Positions 1 to 9,812 of a DNA stretch of 64,000 bases are shown here, piece after piece. The first letter of the stretch is position 1. Each line of letters starts with the position of its first letter. Under the pieces are notes generated by a model. The model searched no databases, was not told where the DNA came from, and worked only from the letters and a program-made list of their open reading frames with translations. The DNA is from Iris pallida (lineage: Eukaryota > Streptophyta > Magnoliopsida > Asparagales > Iridaceae): assembly GCA_029216955.1 (NCBI GenBank), contig JANAVB010010791.1:5908838-5972837 (forward strand), in the 5' to 3' direction. Position numbers and translations under genes: made by a program.

Positions 1-1980
1 CTTTCGGGTCCTCTGGGAGAATTCCGTAGACAGCGAAGTCGATGAACGGGAATCTCTAGTCTCGGATATTAACACCAGTATTTGTCGGCATGGCGTGGGC
101 CATGTGTGAGCATAGGTTGTTTTTAGGACAGACCAAGTATCTTCCGACTACGGTAACATAGTATTGAGTCCCGAGGGGCGCTGCCAATGAGGCCGCGAGG
201 CCAACCAGAGCGTCGGCCTCCAAGTTTTGTAGACGGGGTACATGTTCGATGAAGAACCCAGTGAAGGTTGAAATGATGTTCAATGCAACTTCGTAGTAAG
301 GGATCAGATCTTCATGGCGAACTTCGTATTGCCCTCTGATCTGGTTTACGACGAGTTTTGAGTCATCGTAGGCTTCCAGATGATTCACCCCAGCTGTTGC
401 GCCAGCTGGAGTCCTATAATGAGCGCGTTGTACTCGACAACATTGTTGGAGCATGGCTTTGAAAGGGAGTAAGCACGCTGGATGACCAGTTGATCGGGGG
501 AGACTAACACCACCCCCACTCCAGCGACGATTTGGCCTTTGGGGCCTGTTCTTGAAGCGCCATCGAAAAACATCCGCCAGAGGGAGCCTTCTTCGGTGAC
601 GTTTGATTCTTGGATCTCATCCGGGATGTCTTTATAGAGTTTTGAGGACACTGGGATGGGGTGTGCAGCTAAAAAGTCGACTAGAGCTTGACCCTTAACA
701 GCTTTTTGCGGAACAAACACCATGTTGTACGGTGTTAACAAGATCGCCCATGTGGCTAGCCGGGAGTTCAATGATCCTGGCTTCGTCATGAGGACTCTGA
801 GCGGATTGACTCGGGAAATGACATGAATTGTCTGGCACGAGACATAATGACGAGTCTTCTGGATGTCAAATACTAAAGCCAAGCACTCCTTTTCAACGGG
901 GTTGTACAGGTGTTCGGCCCCGATGAGTGTTCGACTGAGGTAGGAGATTGCTTGCTCATAGCCTGTATCGCTGTTCCGAGCTAGCAGAGCGCCGAGGGAA
1001 TGATCCATGGCACGGACGTAAAGGAGAAACGGTTTGCCAGCGACGGGTGCCACCAGGACTGGTGGGCTCGTCAAGTAGGCTTTGATGTCGTCGAAAGCCT
1101 TTTGGCATTCCTCTGTCCAGACGTAAGAGACTCCCTTCTTCATAAGCCGGGTGAAGGGTTGACATTTGTCGGAGAGGTTTGCTATGAACCTCCGGATGTA
1201 TGCCAGACGTCCCTGTAGGCCTCGAAGTTCTCGAAGGTTCTTCGGAGGGTCCATATCAAGGATGGCTTTGGTCTTCTCGGGATCGACATGAATGCCTTTC
1301 GTCGTGATGATGAAGCCCAAGAACTTTCCGCTAGAAACCCCTAGGAAGGATTTAGCGGGGTTCATCTTGAGTTGGTGCGCCCGCATGAGATCGAAGACTG
1401 TCTTGAGGTCTTGCAGGTGATCTCCTTTGAGATGGCTCTTGATTGCAATGTCATCAACATAGCATTCGACTGTCTTGCGAAGGTGCTGACGGAAAATGGT
1501 GCTCATAGCTCGTTGGTATGTCGCACCGGCGTTCTTCAGGCCGAAGGGCATCACTGTGTAACAGAAAACGCCCTTTGGAGTCCTAAATGACGTGTGTTTT
1601 GCGTCATCGGAGAACATCTTGATCTGGTTGTTGCCCGAATATCTGTCCATGAAAGACATACGCTCGAAGTCGCATGTGTTGTCGATCATCACGTCGGTGA
1701 TTGGAAGCGGGAATTCGTCCTTCGGGCAAGCAGAGTTGAGATCCCTGAAGTCGATACAAACTCGTATCTTCCCATTCTTCTTGGTGACGGGGACGACGTT
1801 GGCTAGCCAATCTGGGTGTTGTTCTTCACGGATGAAGCCGCTGGTCAAGAGCTTATCTACCTTCTGATCAATGGCGTTCATGATGTCCGGACGGAAGCAC
1901 CGCTGTGGTTGTTTGATAGGCTTGGCATCAGGTAAGATGTTCAGCCTATGTATCACGATCTGGGGATCAAGTCCCGGCAT
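1..1980 (-). pseudogene. Tat pol fragment: RT, eroded RNase H, archaeal-type RNase H
   Basis: Translated from 1980 leftwards. RT covers about residues 50-260, with the palm motif YVDDIAIK near residue 175. A Ty3-type RNase H follows, but its first catalytic motif reads LYVRAMDHSLGA, lacking the usual acidic residue. The archaeal-type RNase H starts with FFDGAS (first Asp) and NNVVEYNALI (Glu). A frame change at about 385-420 moves the rest into another frame (56-454), which holds the expected later motifs AYDDSKLV and EADALVGL. Against element 2 the break looks like small indels: a C run is one base shorter near 391, and another change lies near 413. The catalytic sites of RT and the second RNase H are recognisable, but one continuous protein is not encoded. 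Confidence 0.88.
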
Positions 1981-2823
1981 ATCTTCGTAACTCCAGGCGA
2001 AGACGTCAATGTACTCTTTAGCCAGCTGGATTAAAGATTCTCGGTCCTCTTCTTTCAGGCTTTTGCTGATGAAGATTGGTTTGGAAGAAGATCCACCCCA
2101 AGGTCAATCTGCTCGACTTCGTCTTCGGTGGAAGGTTCACGTAATTCAAAACGAGACTCCCATTGTTGTCATAGGCGTTGAGCCCAGGGTTCTTCTTCGA
2201 AGAATTCCGGCGCTTGGTCTTCGCCTTCTTCTTCTTGAGATTGTACAGACGTCATGTTGGCTGAAAGCACTCTCTTAAAGACTGAGCCGATACTGGTATC
2301 GGAGTCCCATGTTGATGCTTCAGACGAGTGAGAATGTTCTATCCCTTCTGCGTCTGAACTTTCCGGAGTTGACGGTGGCGTGACATAGCCTACCCCCCGT
2401 CGAGTTCTATTGTAGTAGCCCTGCAGCTTTCCTTTAGGAGTCGAAAGCTGGAGAGGGAGACGTCGACCTTTGCCGTAGTTCAGGCCTTTGTTGCTTTTTA
2501 GGTCATAACCCATCTTCTGGATGAGGTACTTTGCGACGTCTGTGTACCGATAGAGTTGCATTCTGCCGGCATCTGGTTCTAGCTCGAGTGGCGGGAGGTC
2601 TTGATGACGCTCAACTTTGCCGAAGATGATGGTTTCTTCGTCTCGACTACGTGGCGGGACTATGTAACAGACTCCTTGAGACGGGACTACTCGATTTACA
2701 TGATGGACGGTCGTTATTTATGTTTGCAACGACCGTAGAGCATTATCTTATGTATACATGGCATTCCAATGTGGAAGACAAGAATAATTAAAAGACACTC
2801 TATTATTGATGAAATATGAGATT
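1981..2823 (-). pseudogene. Tat pol linker between protease and RT
   Basis: This joins the protease-side frame to RT. An open stretch at 2169-2561 encodes a segment with a glycine-rich core (QKMGYDLKSNKGLNYGKGRR) that resembles the G-patch-like region found between protease and RT in Tat elements, followed by an acidic Ser/Glu-rich spacer. Element 2 keeps the same segment inside one long frame (16558-18438), which shows the order is original. In this copy the frame changes at both ends of the segment. The G-patch assignment is an inference from the glycine pattern. Confidence 0.6.
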
Positions 2824-4131
2824 TTATCCCGCGGGATTACATTGTCCAGTGAGGGGGCATCTAACGTCAGTGGAGATATAATCCCTCAGCTCTTCATCTG
2901 TAAGCACTGGAGTAGGATCGGGAGGGTCCACCACAGTATTGGTCTTGGAGTCCGAGAGGACTACGTGGGCCTTCTCTGGCGGCTGGGATGGTGGCGGCCT
3001 GTCTTTAAGACGCACCTTCAGAGGTGCCTCCGCTGTGCCTCCAGTGACTGGCGTCTTCCCCTGTAGTTTTGCCACGAGGGGAGCCGATGTTTGAGGCGGC
3101 TTTCCCTTGAGCCGTATCTTCAGGGGAGCTTCAGGAGCAGCTGGTGCTTTTCCGGGTAGCTTAATGTTCATGGGAGGCAACTTCTGAGGCGGTTTGCCTT
3201 TGAGTCGGATCTTCAAAGGAGCATCGGGAGTGACCTCAGGCTCCATGTCCGGCTCTGCTGCCGTTTCTGCTTCGTCGTCAGCATCATTGGCTTCCTCCTC
3301 GTCAGGTGACTTGTATAAGTCGGTATCGGTGAAGTAGGCTTCAATCCCTTTGAAAGGGTCAATGTCTGCGAACTCCGTCCGGATGACACCGTTGGTGGAC
3401 ACATACTTCATACACTTGTAGAGCGTGGATGGCACTACCATATATTCATACAGCCATGGTCGACCGAGCAGGATGTTGTAGTTGATATCAGCATCCACAA
3501 CGTAGCAGGTCACCTCAGTTCTGAGGTTACCGATGTGACACTTCAGCCAAATTTTGCCCAGCGGCTCGCTTTTGCTGGCGTTGAAGCCACTGATTGTTGT
3601 ATTGGAGGGCGCCAGCCGGTACATTGGGATCCCCAGTGTTGAGAGCAGCGTCTTCAGAATGATGCTGAGGGAAGACCCCGGATCGATCTGAATCCGCTTC
3701 ACCTTGACTGAACCGATATACCCTGTATAATACAGCGGCCGGTTATGTCGGTTGTGCTTGAGCAGCATGTCTTGTTTGGTAAAAGTTATGTTCGGGATAA
3801 CTTCATCCGCACAATGACAGTGCGCACATGTAGTTGGGAGATCTTCAGGCTGCTTGACCTGACTGAAAAAGGATTCGGCATCCTTCAGAGCTTCACATAG
3901 AGCTTCTCGGGAGTCTTTGGAAAGACGCAGGAGCTCGAACAAAGATAGGCGGGCAGGAGTACTGGCCTGTTGTGCCAGTATGTCGAAGTTATGGGGCTTG
4001 GCTAGCCCCGAAGCATTCTCCTTTCGTAGAGGTCTGTCGAAACGAGCCTCCACATGCTTCTGCTTATTGGCTGCTGAGGGCTTATATGGACCCTCCTCCT
4101 GGGCAGCAGGGACGGTACAAGGAGGCACCAC
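2824..4131 (-). pseudogene. Tat aspartic protease region with C-terminal peptide repeats
   Basis: A 435-codon open stretch. Its middle has the pepsin-like retroviral protease pattern: IDPGSSLSII, where the active site is normally D-[ST]-G, then a hydrophobic stretch and ILLGRPWL, equivalent to the conserved ILGxxxL segment. The Asp is kept but the second position is Pro, as also in element 2, so this is a family trait and not damage. The C-terminal third holds an imperfect tandem peptide (APLKIRLKGKPPQ and variants, about four times) that is basic and proline-rich. It is preceded by an acidic segment (EEEANDADDEAETAAEPD). The upstream stop separates it from gag but the frame is the same. Confidence 0.75.
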
Positions 4132-4161
4132 CTCGGCGGCAGCTTCGTCGGGTTGGACGTT

Positions 4162-5679
4162 CTATTGTGAACGCGTCTGCACAGGAAGTGCCTCTTCCGT
4201 TGAAGAAGAGACCGTGCGACAAGACTTGATCTTCCTACCTTTGGATTTGGAGGTAGGGCGTACCTCCGGTTGAGTCACCTCGGAAACGAGGTCGGGGTGA
4301 ACCCATTGGACCTCTCCTCGAGATGTGGTGAGTGGGATGAGTCCACTCACATTGTCACGGGTAGGTGGTAAGTTAAACACCTCCATTGTCGCCTTAGGGA
4401 TGGGGACGACACCATCCTGTGTTGTTGTTGGCGGCAAGGTGCCGAACTGGAGTGACACCACGTTGGCCGACACCGTCTTCTCCTCGTAGTCGACGGAGAT
4501 TACATCCGTATTGATCATGCGCTGGATGTAATTCTTGAGGACATAGCAGTCCTTGGTTGGGTGTCCGACAAACCGATGGTAGTGACAGTACCTCGGGTTG
4601 TCCACTTTTCCAACTTCGTCGGGACGCTTTGGGTCCGGCAGCTTGATCTTGTCACCCTGCTACAGTATCTCAAAGAGTTGCAGGGTGTCTTCATCGTTGA
4701 ACGAATAAACCTCCTTTGGCCTTGGTGCAAGTGGAGGCTTCTGAGTAGGTGCCGACACACCTTTTGAGGCATTGACAGTCAATGCCTGTTTCCCCTTTGT
4801 CTCTCGTCCGGGTTTGTTGGGTGCAGGCCGTTTCCCCTTGTCATCAAAGGCGGGGAAGCTGACTCCCAGAAGACGTGCATTGGCCGCCTTCTTTTCTGCG
4901 GCTTCGGCTTCAATGATCAAGGAACTCCAGTCGGGAGGAGGAGTAGAGTTGAGCCAGAGTTTGACTGCAGGCAGCATGTTCATACTGCAGGAGGAGAGGA
5001 GCGCATGTTCTGGCATGCCCGGAGGTAGTCTGAAGCAGGCTTGTCGGAAGCGTTTGATGAACATCCGAACCGTTTCCTTCTCCTTCTGGCGTATCTCTAT
5101 GAAGGATGCCATCGTCATGTCCTTCCCGCCGTCATAGATGCGGTCAAGGAAGAGGCGCGTGAGGTCGTCGAAAGAAGATATGGAATTGTCGGAGAGGCTG
5201 CAGTACCAGTCGTACGCTACTCCCTTCTGTGCCTCGACAAATATGCTAGTAAGTAGCGTGTCCTCCTTCGGAAGATGTCCCGTCTGAGACTGGAAGTACG
5301 TCAGGTAGCGACGCGAAGAGTCCTTCCCGTCGTACGGCGTCAGTGTTTGTGGTTTATACTTTGGAGGATAAACCACCTTGTTCCACTCGAGGGGATAAGG
5401 CTGGGGGATGCCCATCTTTTGGCGCTCCTCTTGTCTCGTCTTGGACTCAAAGCGCTCGTGCAAGTCCCTGATCATCTCGACCACGTCCTCCATGGAGCTG
5501 GGAGTCGGGGAAGGTGGTACCACCTGATGTTGAGCATTTGAGGGCTCTGACGTCCGAGGTGCTTCTCGGCGATCTGTGTCCGAGGATACCCGTTGAAGGG
5601 GTATACTCGATTCCCCATTGGCCCCTGGGTCGGGACCGGTAGAAGGTGTCCTGGCCAAAGCTGACCGTATCTCAAACAC
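4162..5679 (-). pseudogene. Tat gag: capsid-like domain and zinc knuckle
   Basis: Two open stretches in one frame, 5679-4660 and 4605-4162, separated by stops. The first carries the plant retrotransposon gag domain: PPKYKPQTLTPYDGKDSSRRYLTYF, GVAYDWYCSLSDNSISSFDDLTRLF and VRMFIKRFRQACFRLP, each shown here as partly overlapping landmarks of the fold. The second begins DNPRYCHYHRFVGHPTKDC, a Cys/His cluster at the usual nucleocapsid position. Gag should package element RNA in cytoplasmic particles. Element 2 has the same region as one uninterrupted stretch (19326-21317), so the stops here are later damage. Confidence 0.85.
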
Positions 5680-5682
5680 TGC

Positions 5683-6921
5683 TTAAGTCAGTATTTGCAT
5701 GGAGGCAGAGAGGGTTTTGAGTCCTCCCTCCAGGGTATCTATACGCTGGACGAGGACTGTTGGCGGCGCATCAGACTCGATATCAGCCCCAGTCACGTTT
5801 ACTGTCATGACGCGGCCAGGAGTGGATGGATGGGTCGAGGCTTCACTCTCGGCCTCACTCTGTAGGGGAGTTGCCTCTCCTGGAGCCTCGTCTTGGCTAC
5901 CCCCGGCTATGTTCGGGAGAACATTCACCACGGGCGCATCTGCAAGGGCCTGATCACCCTCAGCTTCGTCTTGAAGGGCCTTTTCGTCTCCGAAACTCGG
6001 GTCCGTAGATGCCAGACCACCCCCAGCTATGTTCTGGGGGATATCTTTGTCTTCAAGAGCTTTTGGAAGGCTAACTTTGCCTCGAGGATCTGCCCCAGAT
6101 GTACTTTGGACACCCTCGCCTTCGGAAGGAGGCTCGACAAGGATCTGGCTACTCCCAGCTTCCTCCAAGATCTTCTTCCTCCCCCGAGTGCCTTCGAACA
6201 CTCCGGAGGATGAGACAACTGTCTTGGTCTTCCTCGGCTGGCTTTTGGTCGAGGAAGAGGAATTGCCAGTCGTCTTTCGGACTGACGAGGAGTTGGAGAT
6301 CACGCTGCATGAAGCAACCCTTGGCACTTCTTCTGTTGACACCTTCTTTCCGAGGCGACGTCGGAGGGGTGTCGATGATTGCAGCCGCTGGAACACTGGC
6401 TGTCTTGGTAGAACTGCCGTCTTGCAACAGCAGTTGATAGTGACGACAGCACAAGTGTGCCCTGTGAGGGGCGCATCGTGCCTGTCAGTCGACTCTCCTG
6501 ATCTGTGCTTGTGAGTGATCACGTTACGCAGATCGTTGGAGGAAAGTGCCACCTTCATACCCCCTTCAGGCGCATGGCAAGGCTAAGCGCCGGAGTGGTC
6601 AAGTGAGTGCTGCGCCCCCTGATCTAATACCAAACAGGCATCCCGATCAGTAGTGGAGAAACCACAACATTTGAAGTGACTTGAACGGACCTCAGACGCA
6701 CAACCAGAGGAGGCGCGGGAGTTCAAGACCACCGAATTTGCCTCACTCGACTTGGTTGTGCACGCAATAGATGCGCCCAAGTGAGACGAGGACTTTGAAG
6801 GTCGGCTCGTTTCTGGTGCCGCAGCACTCGAGTCGACTTTGTACAGCTTACCATCAGCAGCGCGCATGATTGTGAGCGCATGCTTCTGGCTTGCTGCTGG
6901 CATAGCACGTTTGGGGCGCAT
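5683..6921 (-). pseudogene. Tat gag N-terminal low-complexity region
   Basis: Same frame as gag, broken by stops near 5680 and 6560-6582. The segment 5683-6558 is rich in Ser, Thr, Glu, Asp and Gly with short repeated phrases of the GGSQDEAPGE type, probably disordered. The segment 6583-6921 contains LTIMRAADGKLYKVDSS, also found in element 2 (21363-21866). No domain is recognised. It probably belongs to an extended gag amino-terminal part, but the true gag start codon cannot be fixed. Confidence 0.55.
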
Positions 6922-7469
6922 GGCCCGTGCCGCCTTGGATTTCTTCGTACCAGCCCGCTGGAGCGCATAGTACTCAGAATCCTAATTCTCCTCGCCATTA
7001 CAGCGAGTGAGTCTGTCAAAGACAGAGACTTTCTGTGCCGCATCAGAGGTGATGCACGGGGCATTGGCTGCGCCCCTGCTCCGTCGACGCATCTTCCTCG
7101 TCGGAGAGGGAGATGGCTGGGGAATGTGGTTAGCCGCACGCTTTCCGAGAGATGCGCTGCACCTGTGGACGCATCTTTGTTGCTGAGGACGTCAGCAGGA
7201 AGGGAAGGCTGGATTGGCGCATCCCCTTCGGTGGTGGTGCCCGAGGCGTCGACCTTACGCACCCAGACTCGGCGGGTCTTCTTCGGCTTCGGCAGCCGCT
7301 TCGAAGGACTCGCACTTCCTTCAGAGATGAACTCCTCATACGCCTGTTCATTGAAGCGTATGACCAGCGCCTTGTGGGAGGAGCCCACCTTCACGTCGTC
7401 GGATTGCGACACAGCTTTCTCGGTGGAGGAGAAAGAGGTCCCCAGCAGAGCCACCAGCTTGTTTGCCAT
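6723..7469 (-). CDS. 5' open reading frame of Tat element 1, starting inside the LTR
   Basis: Starts at an ATG (7469-7467) that lies 10 bases inside the LTR, and reads through the primer binding site into MANKLVALLGTSFSS. The first about 115 codons match the equivalent frame of element 2 (from 22441) with amino-acid changes but no break, including QAYEEFISEGSASPSKRLPKPKKTRR split over a conserved Pro/Lys-rich stretch. Further on the two copies diverge and the frame is probably lost near 7130. The frame offset to the main gag frame is the same in both copies, so a splice or a shift may be original. No known domain is recognised. Confidence 0.5.
   Translation of the reverse strand: MANKLVALLGTSFSSTEKAVSQSDDVKVGSSHKALVIRFNEQAYEEFISEGSASPSKRLPKPKKTRRVWVRKVDASGTTTEGDAPIQPSLPADVLSNKDASTGAAHLSESVRLTTFPSHLPLRRGRCVDGAGAQPMPRASPLMRHRKSLSLTDSLAVMARRIRILSTMRSSGLVRRNPRRHGPCAPNVLCQQQARSMRSQSCALLMVSCTKSTRVLRHQKRADLQSPRLTWAHLLRAQPSRVRQIRWS
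7438..7456 (-). other. Primer binding site of Tat element 1
   Basis: On the minus strand this reads TGGTGGCTCTGCTGGGGAC, three bases inside the LTR end. Element 2 has TGGCGACTCTGCTGGAGAC at the same place, and the two agree in most positions. The leading TGG complements a tRNA CCA end. The TGGCGACTCTGCTGGGGA form is a plant gypsy-type site as far as I recall; I cannot name the tRNA with certainty. Confidence 0.75.
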
Positions 7470-7786
7470 TAAAATTCTTTTATTGCAAATTTCAATACAA
7501 ACAGAACAGTGTTACAATATAGGACTTAGATGTAGTCCTAGGAGTACACTTTTATTTATCTGGGTCCCTTGTGCCGATGGAGTGAGTGGTAATGCGTTGA
7601 CTCCGTTGACGATCTGACGACGGTTATCGGTTCTCTGAAGGTTTGGATTGCTCTGGGTGCTGGAGCTTGCCAAGAGGAGGAAGACGTTGAGTGTATGTAT
7701 CTGCCTCTCTGGTGGTGCGAAGTCTCTGTGTGCTCGTTGTAGAGGTTGGTATATGTGTGTACGTAGGGAAGAAGGAAATGATCCCT

Positions 7787-7796
7787 ATATTTATAG
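7787..7796 (-). promoter_or_regulatory. Sense TATA box of the Tat LTR
   Basis: The minus strand reads CTATAAATAT about 330 bases before the LTR end, a plausible U3/R boundary for element transcription. The outer LTR has CTCTAAATAG at 22747-22758, a weakened version. This is a motif match only. Confidence 0.55.
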
Positions 7797-8748
7797 CTTT
7801 GCAGGCTGGCTGCTCATGCGCGCATGTAGGATATGCCTGTACGCGGGGACACTACGTGTTGATTGCTGATGGAGGCGCATAGACGATGCGCCCTGATTGG
7901 GGGGTTGAATTCTTCATGCTGCTGTTGTGAGCCGGCACGTAGCAGAGATGAAGATCTTTCTATTGCTGAGATTTCGGATGAGTCGAGTCAAAGGACACGT
8001 GTCATCAACCCGTGGCTCAGAGATCTCTGATTTGGTGGGGAATGATCTGGTAGGATGCGCCAAGGATTGGGCGCATGAGGAGACTTTGGCTCGTAACCTT
8101 TAGGAGTCACGAACCATTCTAGGCGTATGGCTTTTGAGGCGCATGCAGAGCTTCAAATGGAGACTTTCCTTCTATCTTTAGGGATCAGTGAAAAGTCTGG
8201 GGCGCATGGCTTTTGAGGCGCATGCAGATTTGGGCGCATGGCTGTGGAGGCGCATGCGAATGGTTGGGTGGCCACGTAGCAGTAGCCGTCGGAGTAAAGG
8301 TAATGATGATGCTGACATTGCCGCCGCTTCGTCTTCTGAAAAAGCTGTCAACTGTTCAGACTTTGGGAGGTGTGCTGCCAACTCTGTCAGTTCAGCATTT
8401 AATGTTTCTGACATTCGTTGGACAGCTGAGTAGGCGCATCGATTGGCGTTCCACTAGGCGTATGGGGACGCATGGGGGCGCATCCTCTGTGATGCGCTTG
8501 GTACTGAAGGGCGCGTCTGTGCTTATGTGCTTGATGTTGAAGGACGCGTCTGTGTGATGTACGGGCTGGCCGACGCATCCGCTTCGTGATACGTTCTTTA
8601 ATGCCGCGGCTATTACGTTCTTCGAGTGCTTTAAATAGCCGTTTTGATTTGGCTGAATTCGAAGCGTCCGGTTCATCTATTAAATGCAAATTCATTGCAC
8701 GGAATTCAGAGAGCCATCCACTTGGCGCATGGGTTTGATTTGCCCGGC

Positions 8749-8758
8749 CTATAAATAG
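8749..8758 (+). promoter_or_regulatory. Antisense TATA box inside the Tat LTR
   Basis: CTATAAATAG on the plus strand, followed about 30 bases later by a CT-rich initiator-like stretch (TCTCGTTCTCTCACA). The outer LTR keeps the same box and CT tract at 33192-33201. This is the right strand and place to drive the antisense plant-mobile-domain gene that starts about 1 kb downstream. The box is seen; transcription is inferred. Confidence 0.6.
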
Positions 8759-8805
8759 TGGCATGGAGAGAGGGTTTGCTTCTCGTTCTCTCACATACTT
8801 TCGAC

Positions 8806-9258
8806 ATGAACTTGTGTACTCGAGTGCATTCTGTTGACGAAGTGCTCCCGAGGGTGAAGATGCGACGCTATGTCTTCATTGATGCACTTGAAGGTGACTG
8901 TTACATTCAAAAGTCGGAGTCGAGGGCTTCTGAGGCAGGCGGAAGGTGCCTGTTGCATCCAAAGATAGGGATGCTCGAGCCTCGTCTTCGTTGTGCAGGA
9001 AGAGCCGTAGATCGGAATGGCGGTGTTGCAGCTTTGGGGGCTCTCTCTTCCTTCAAAGTAGGTGTTGCCCACTCTGGTGGGTTTAAAAGCTGCTCCGTTA
9101 GCCGTAGTTTCGAATACGGTCTTCCTTTGCCTTTGGAGGCTCTTTCGAAGCCTCCCCTGGCCACAGGTTGGCTTGTGGTTCTTTTCGCTTCCTCGACTAG
9201 AGGGTTGATTGCCACCCTTGTTCTGCTCAATAAATGCTTTATTAGTCGAAGCATTTAG
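8806..9258 (+). CDS. Short antisense open reading frame in the Tat LTR
   Basis: About 150 codons from ATG 8806, 48 bases after the antisense TATA box. The first about 70 residues (VKMRRYVFIDALEGDCYIQK and GGRCLLHPKIGMLEPRLR are landmarks) are kept in the outer LTR frame 33246-33617, after which the copies diverge. No domain is recognised. It may be a leader frame of the antisense transcript or chance coding potential preserved because the LTRs are related. Confidence 0.35.
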   Translation: MNLCTRVHSVDEVLPRVKMRRYVFIDALEGDCYIQKSESRASEAGGRCLLHPKIGMLEPRLRCAGRAVDRNGGVAALGALSSFKVGVAHSGGFKSCSVSRSFEYGLPLPLEALSKPPLATGWLVVLFASSTRGLIATLVLLNKCFISRSI

Positions 9259-9812
9259 ACGACGGTGAGCCTGGCTGGGAGAGCGGCACATAACTAGGCT
9301 GCTGAAGGGATAACTAAGCTGCCAAAGGGATGCGCCTTGCTGAGTTGCTGAAAGGATGCGCCTTGCTGAGGACGCATGGTGGGATGCGCCTGGCTGAGGG
9401 CGCTTGTTGATTGCTGTGCCTACTTGAGGGCGCATGTTGGCTGCTGGCTGTAGACTTAGGAACTTTTCTTTGTAGAAATTCTCCTTTGTACAGTCTTTCT
9501 TAGACATGTAATAGACTTTTATATGTTAAATAAAAAGTCCTCTTTCAATGTCTATATTTGTTGCTTTTTGCTGTGAAGTACTTTATCCAAGCTTTGGCGC
9601 ATGTAGTATGGCGCATAGACTTCGTGGTTTTGAAATTCCATGCTTCTACAGGGGGTACCATCAGAATCGAAGCTACCTCAAACCAGAGGGATACTTTGGC
9701 CGCCACGCGGGCTGGGTCTTCTTTCACCTGGCGAACTATACATCCTGGGAGTATTTACAGTGACGTCCATGCCGACACTTTCGCCTTTGGTGCTTCGACT
9801 TTCGTAAACCGC

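Larger units (their letters stand above)
1..7459 (-). mobile_element. Tat-lineage Ty3/gypsy element 1, internal region (partial)
   Basis: Minus-strand internal region of an LTR retrotransposon, cut by the left window edge. Read right to left it holds a 5' gag region, gag, CCHC-like knuckle, protease, linker, RT, Ty3-type RNase H and the start of an archaeal-type RNase H. Integrase is expected beyond position 1. Position 1 aligns with about 15009 of element 2. Gag, protease and RT/RNase H pieces lie mostly in one frame with scattered stops, so this is a decayed copy. The lineage call rests on the second RNase H after the normal one and on the antisense gene in the sister copy, both known for Tat elements. 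Confidence 0.9.
7874..9440. repeat. GCGCAT/ATGCGC hexamer clusters in the Tat LTR
   Basis: The hexamer GCGCAT and its complement occur many times over this stretch, often as GGCGCATGC. They form short inverted repeats, for example 7874-7880 with 7886-7892 and 8055-8061 with 8070-8076. The same clusters occur in the outer LTR. CATGC-containing copies resemble RY elements bound by plant B3 proteins, which is only an inference. Confidence 0.7.
7460..9650 (-). repeat. Shared Tat LTR: 5' LTR of element 1 and 3' LTR of element 2
   Basis: 2191 bp, starting TGTTTGCC and ending TTCTACA on the plus strand, so TGTAGAAG...GGCAAACA in element sense. The left end was set by the primer binding site three bases away. 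The right end was set by where it stops matching the outer LTR (22432-34071). It lies directly between element 1's gag side and element 2's 3' side, with no second LTR and no target duplication, so one LTR serves both copies. It contains a sense TATA box, an antisense TATA box, a conserved short antisense frame and many GCGCAT hexamers. Confidence 0.88.

Noticed and set aside
6880..7617. 245-codon plus-strand frame
   Set aside because: It lies opposite the Tat 5' coding region and into the LTR, has biased composition and no recognisable domain; treated as a shadow.
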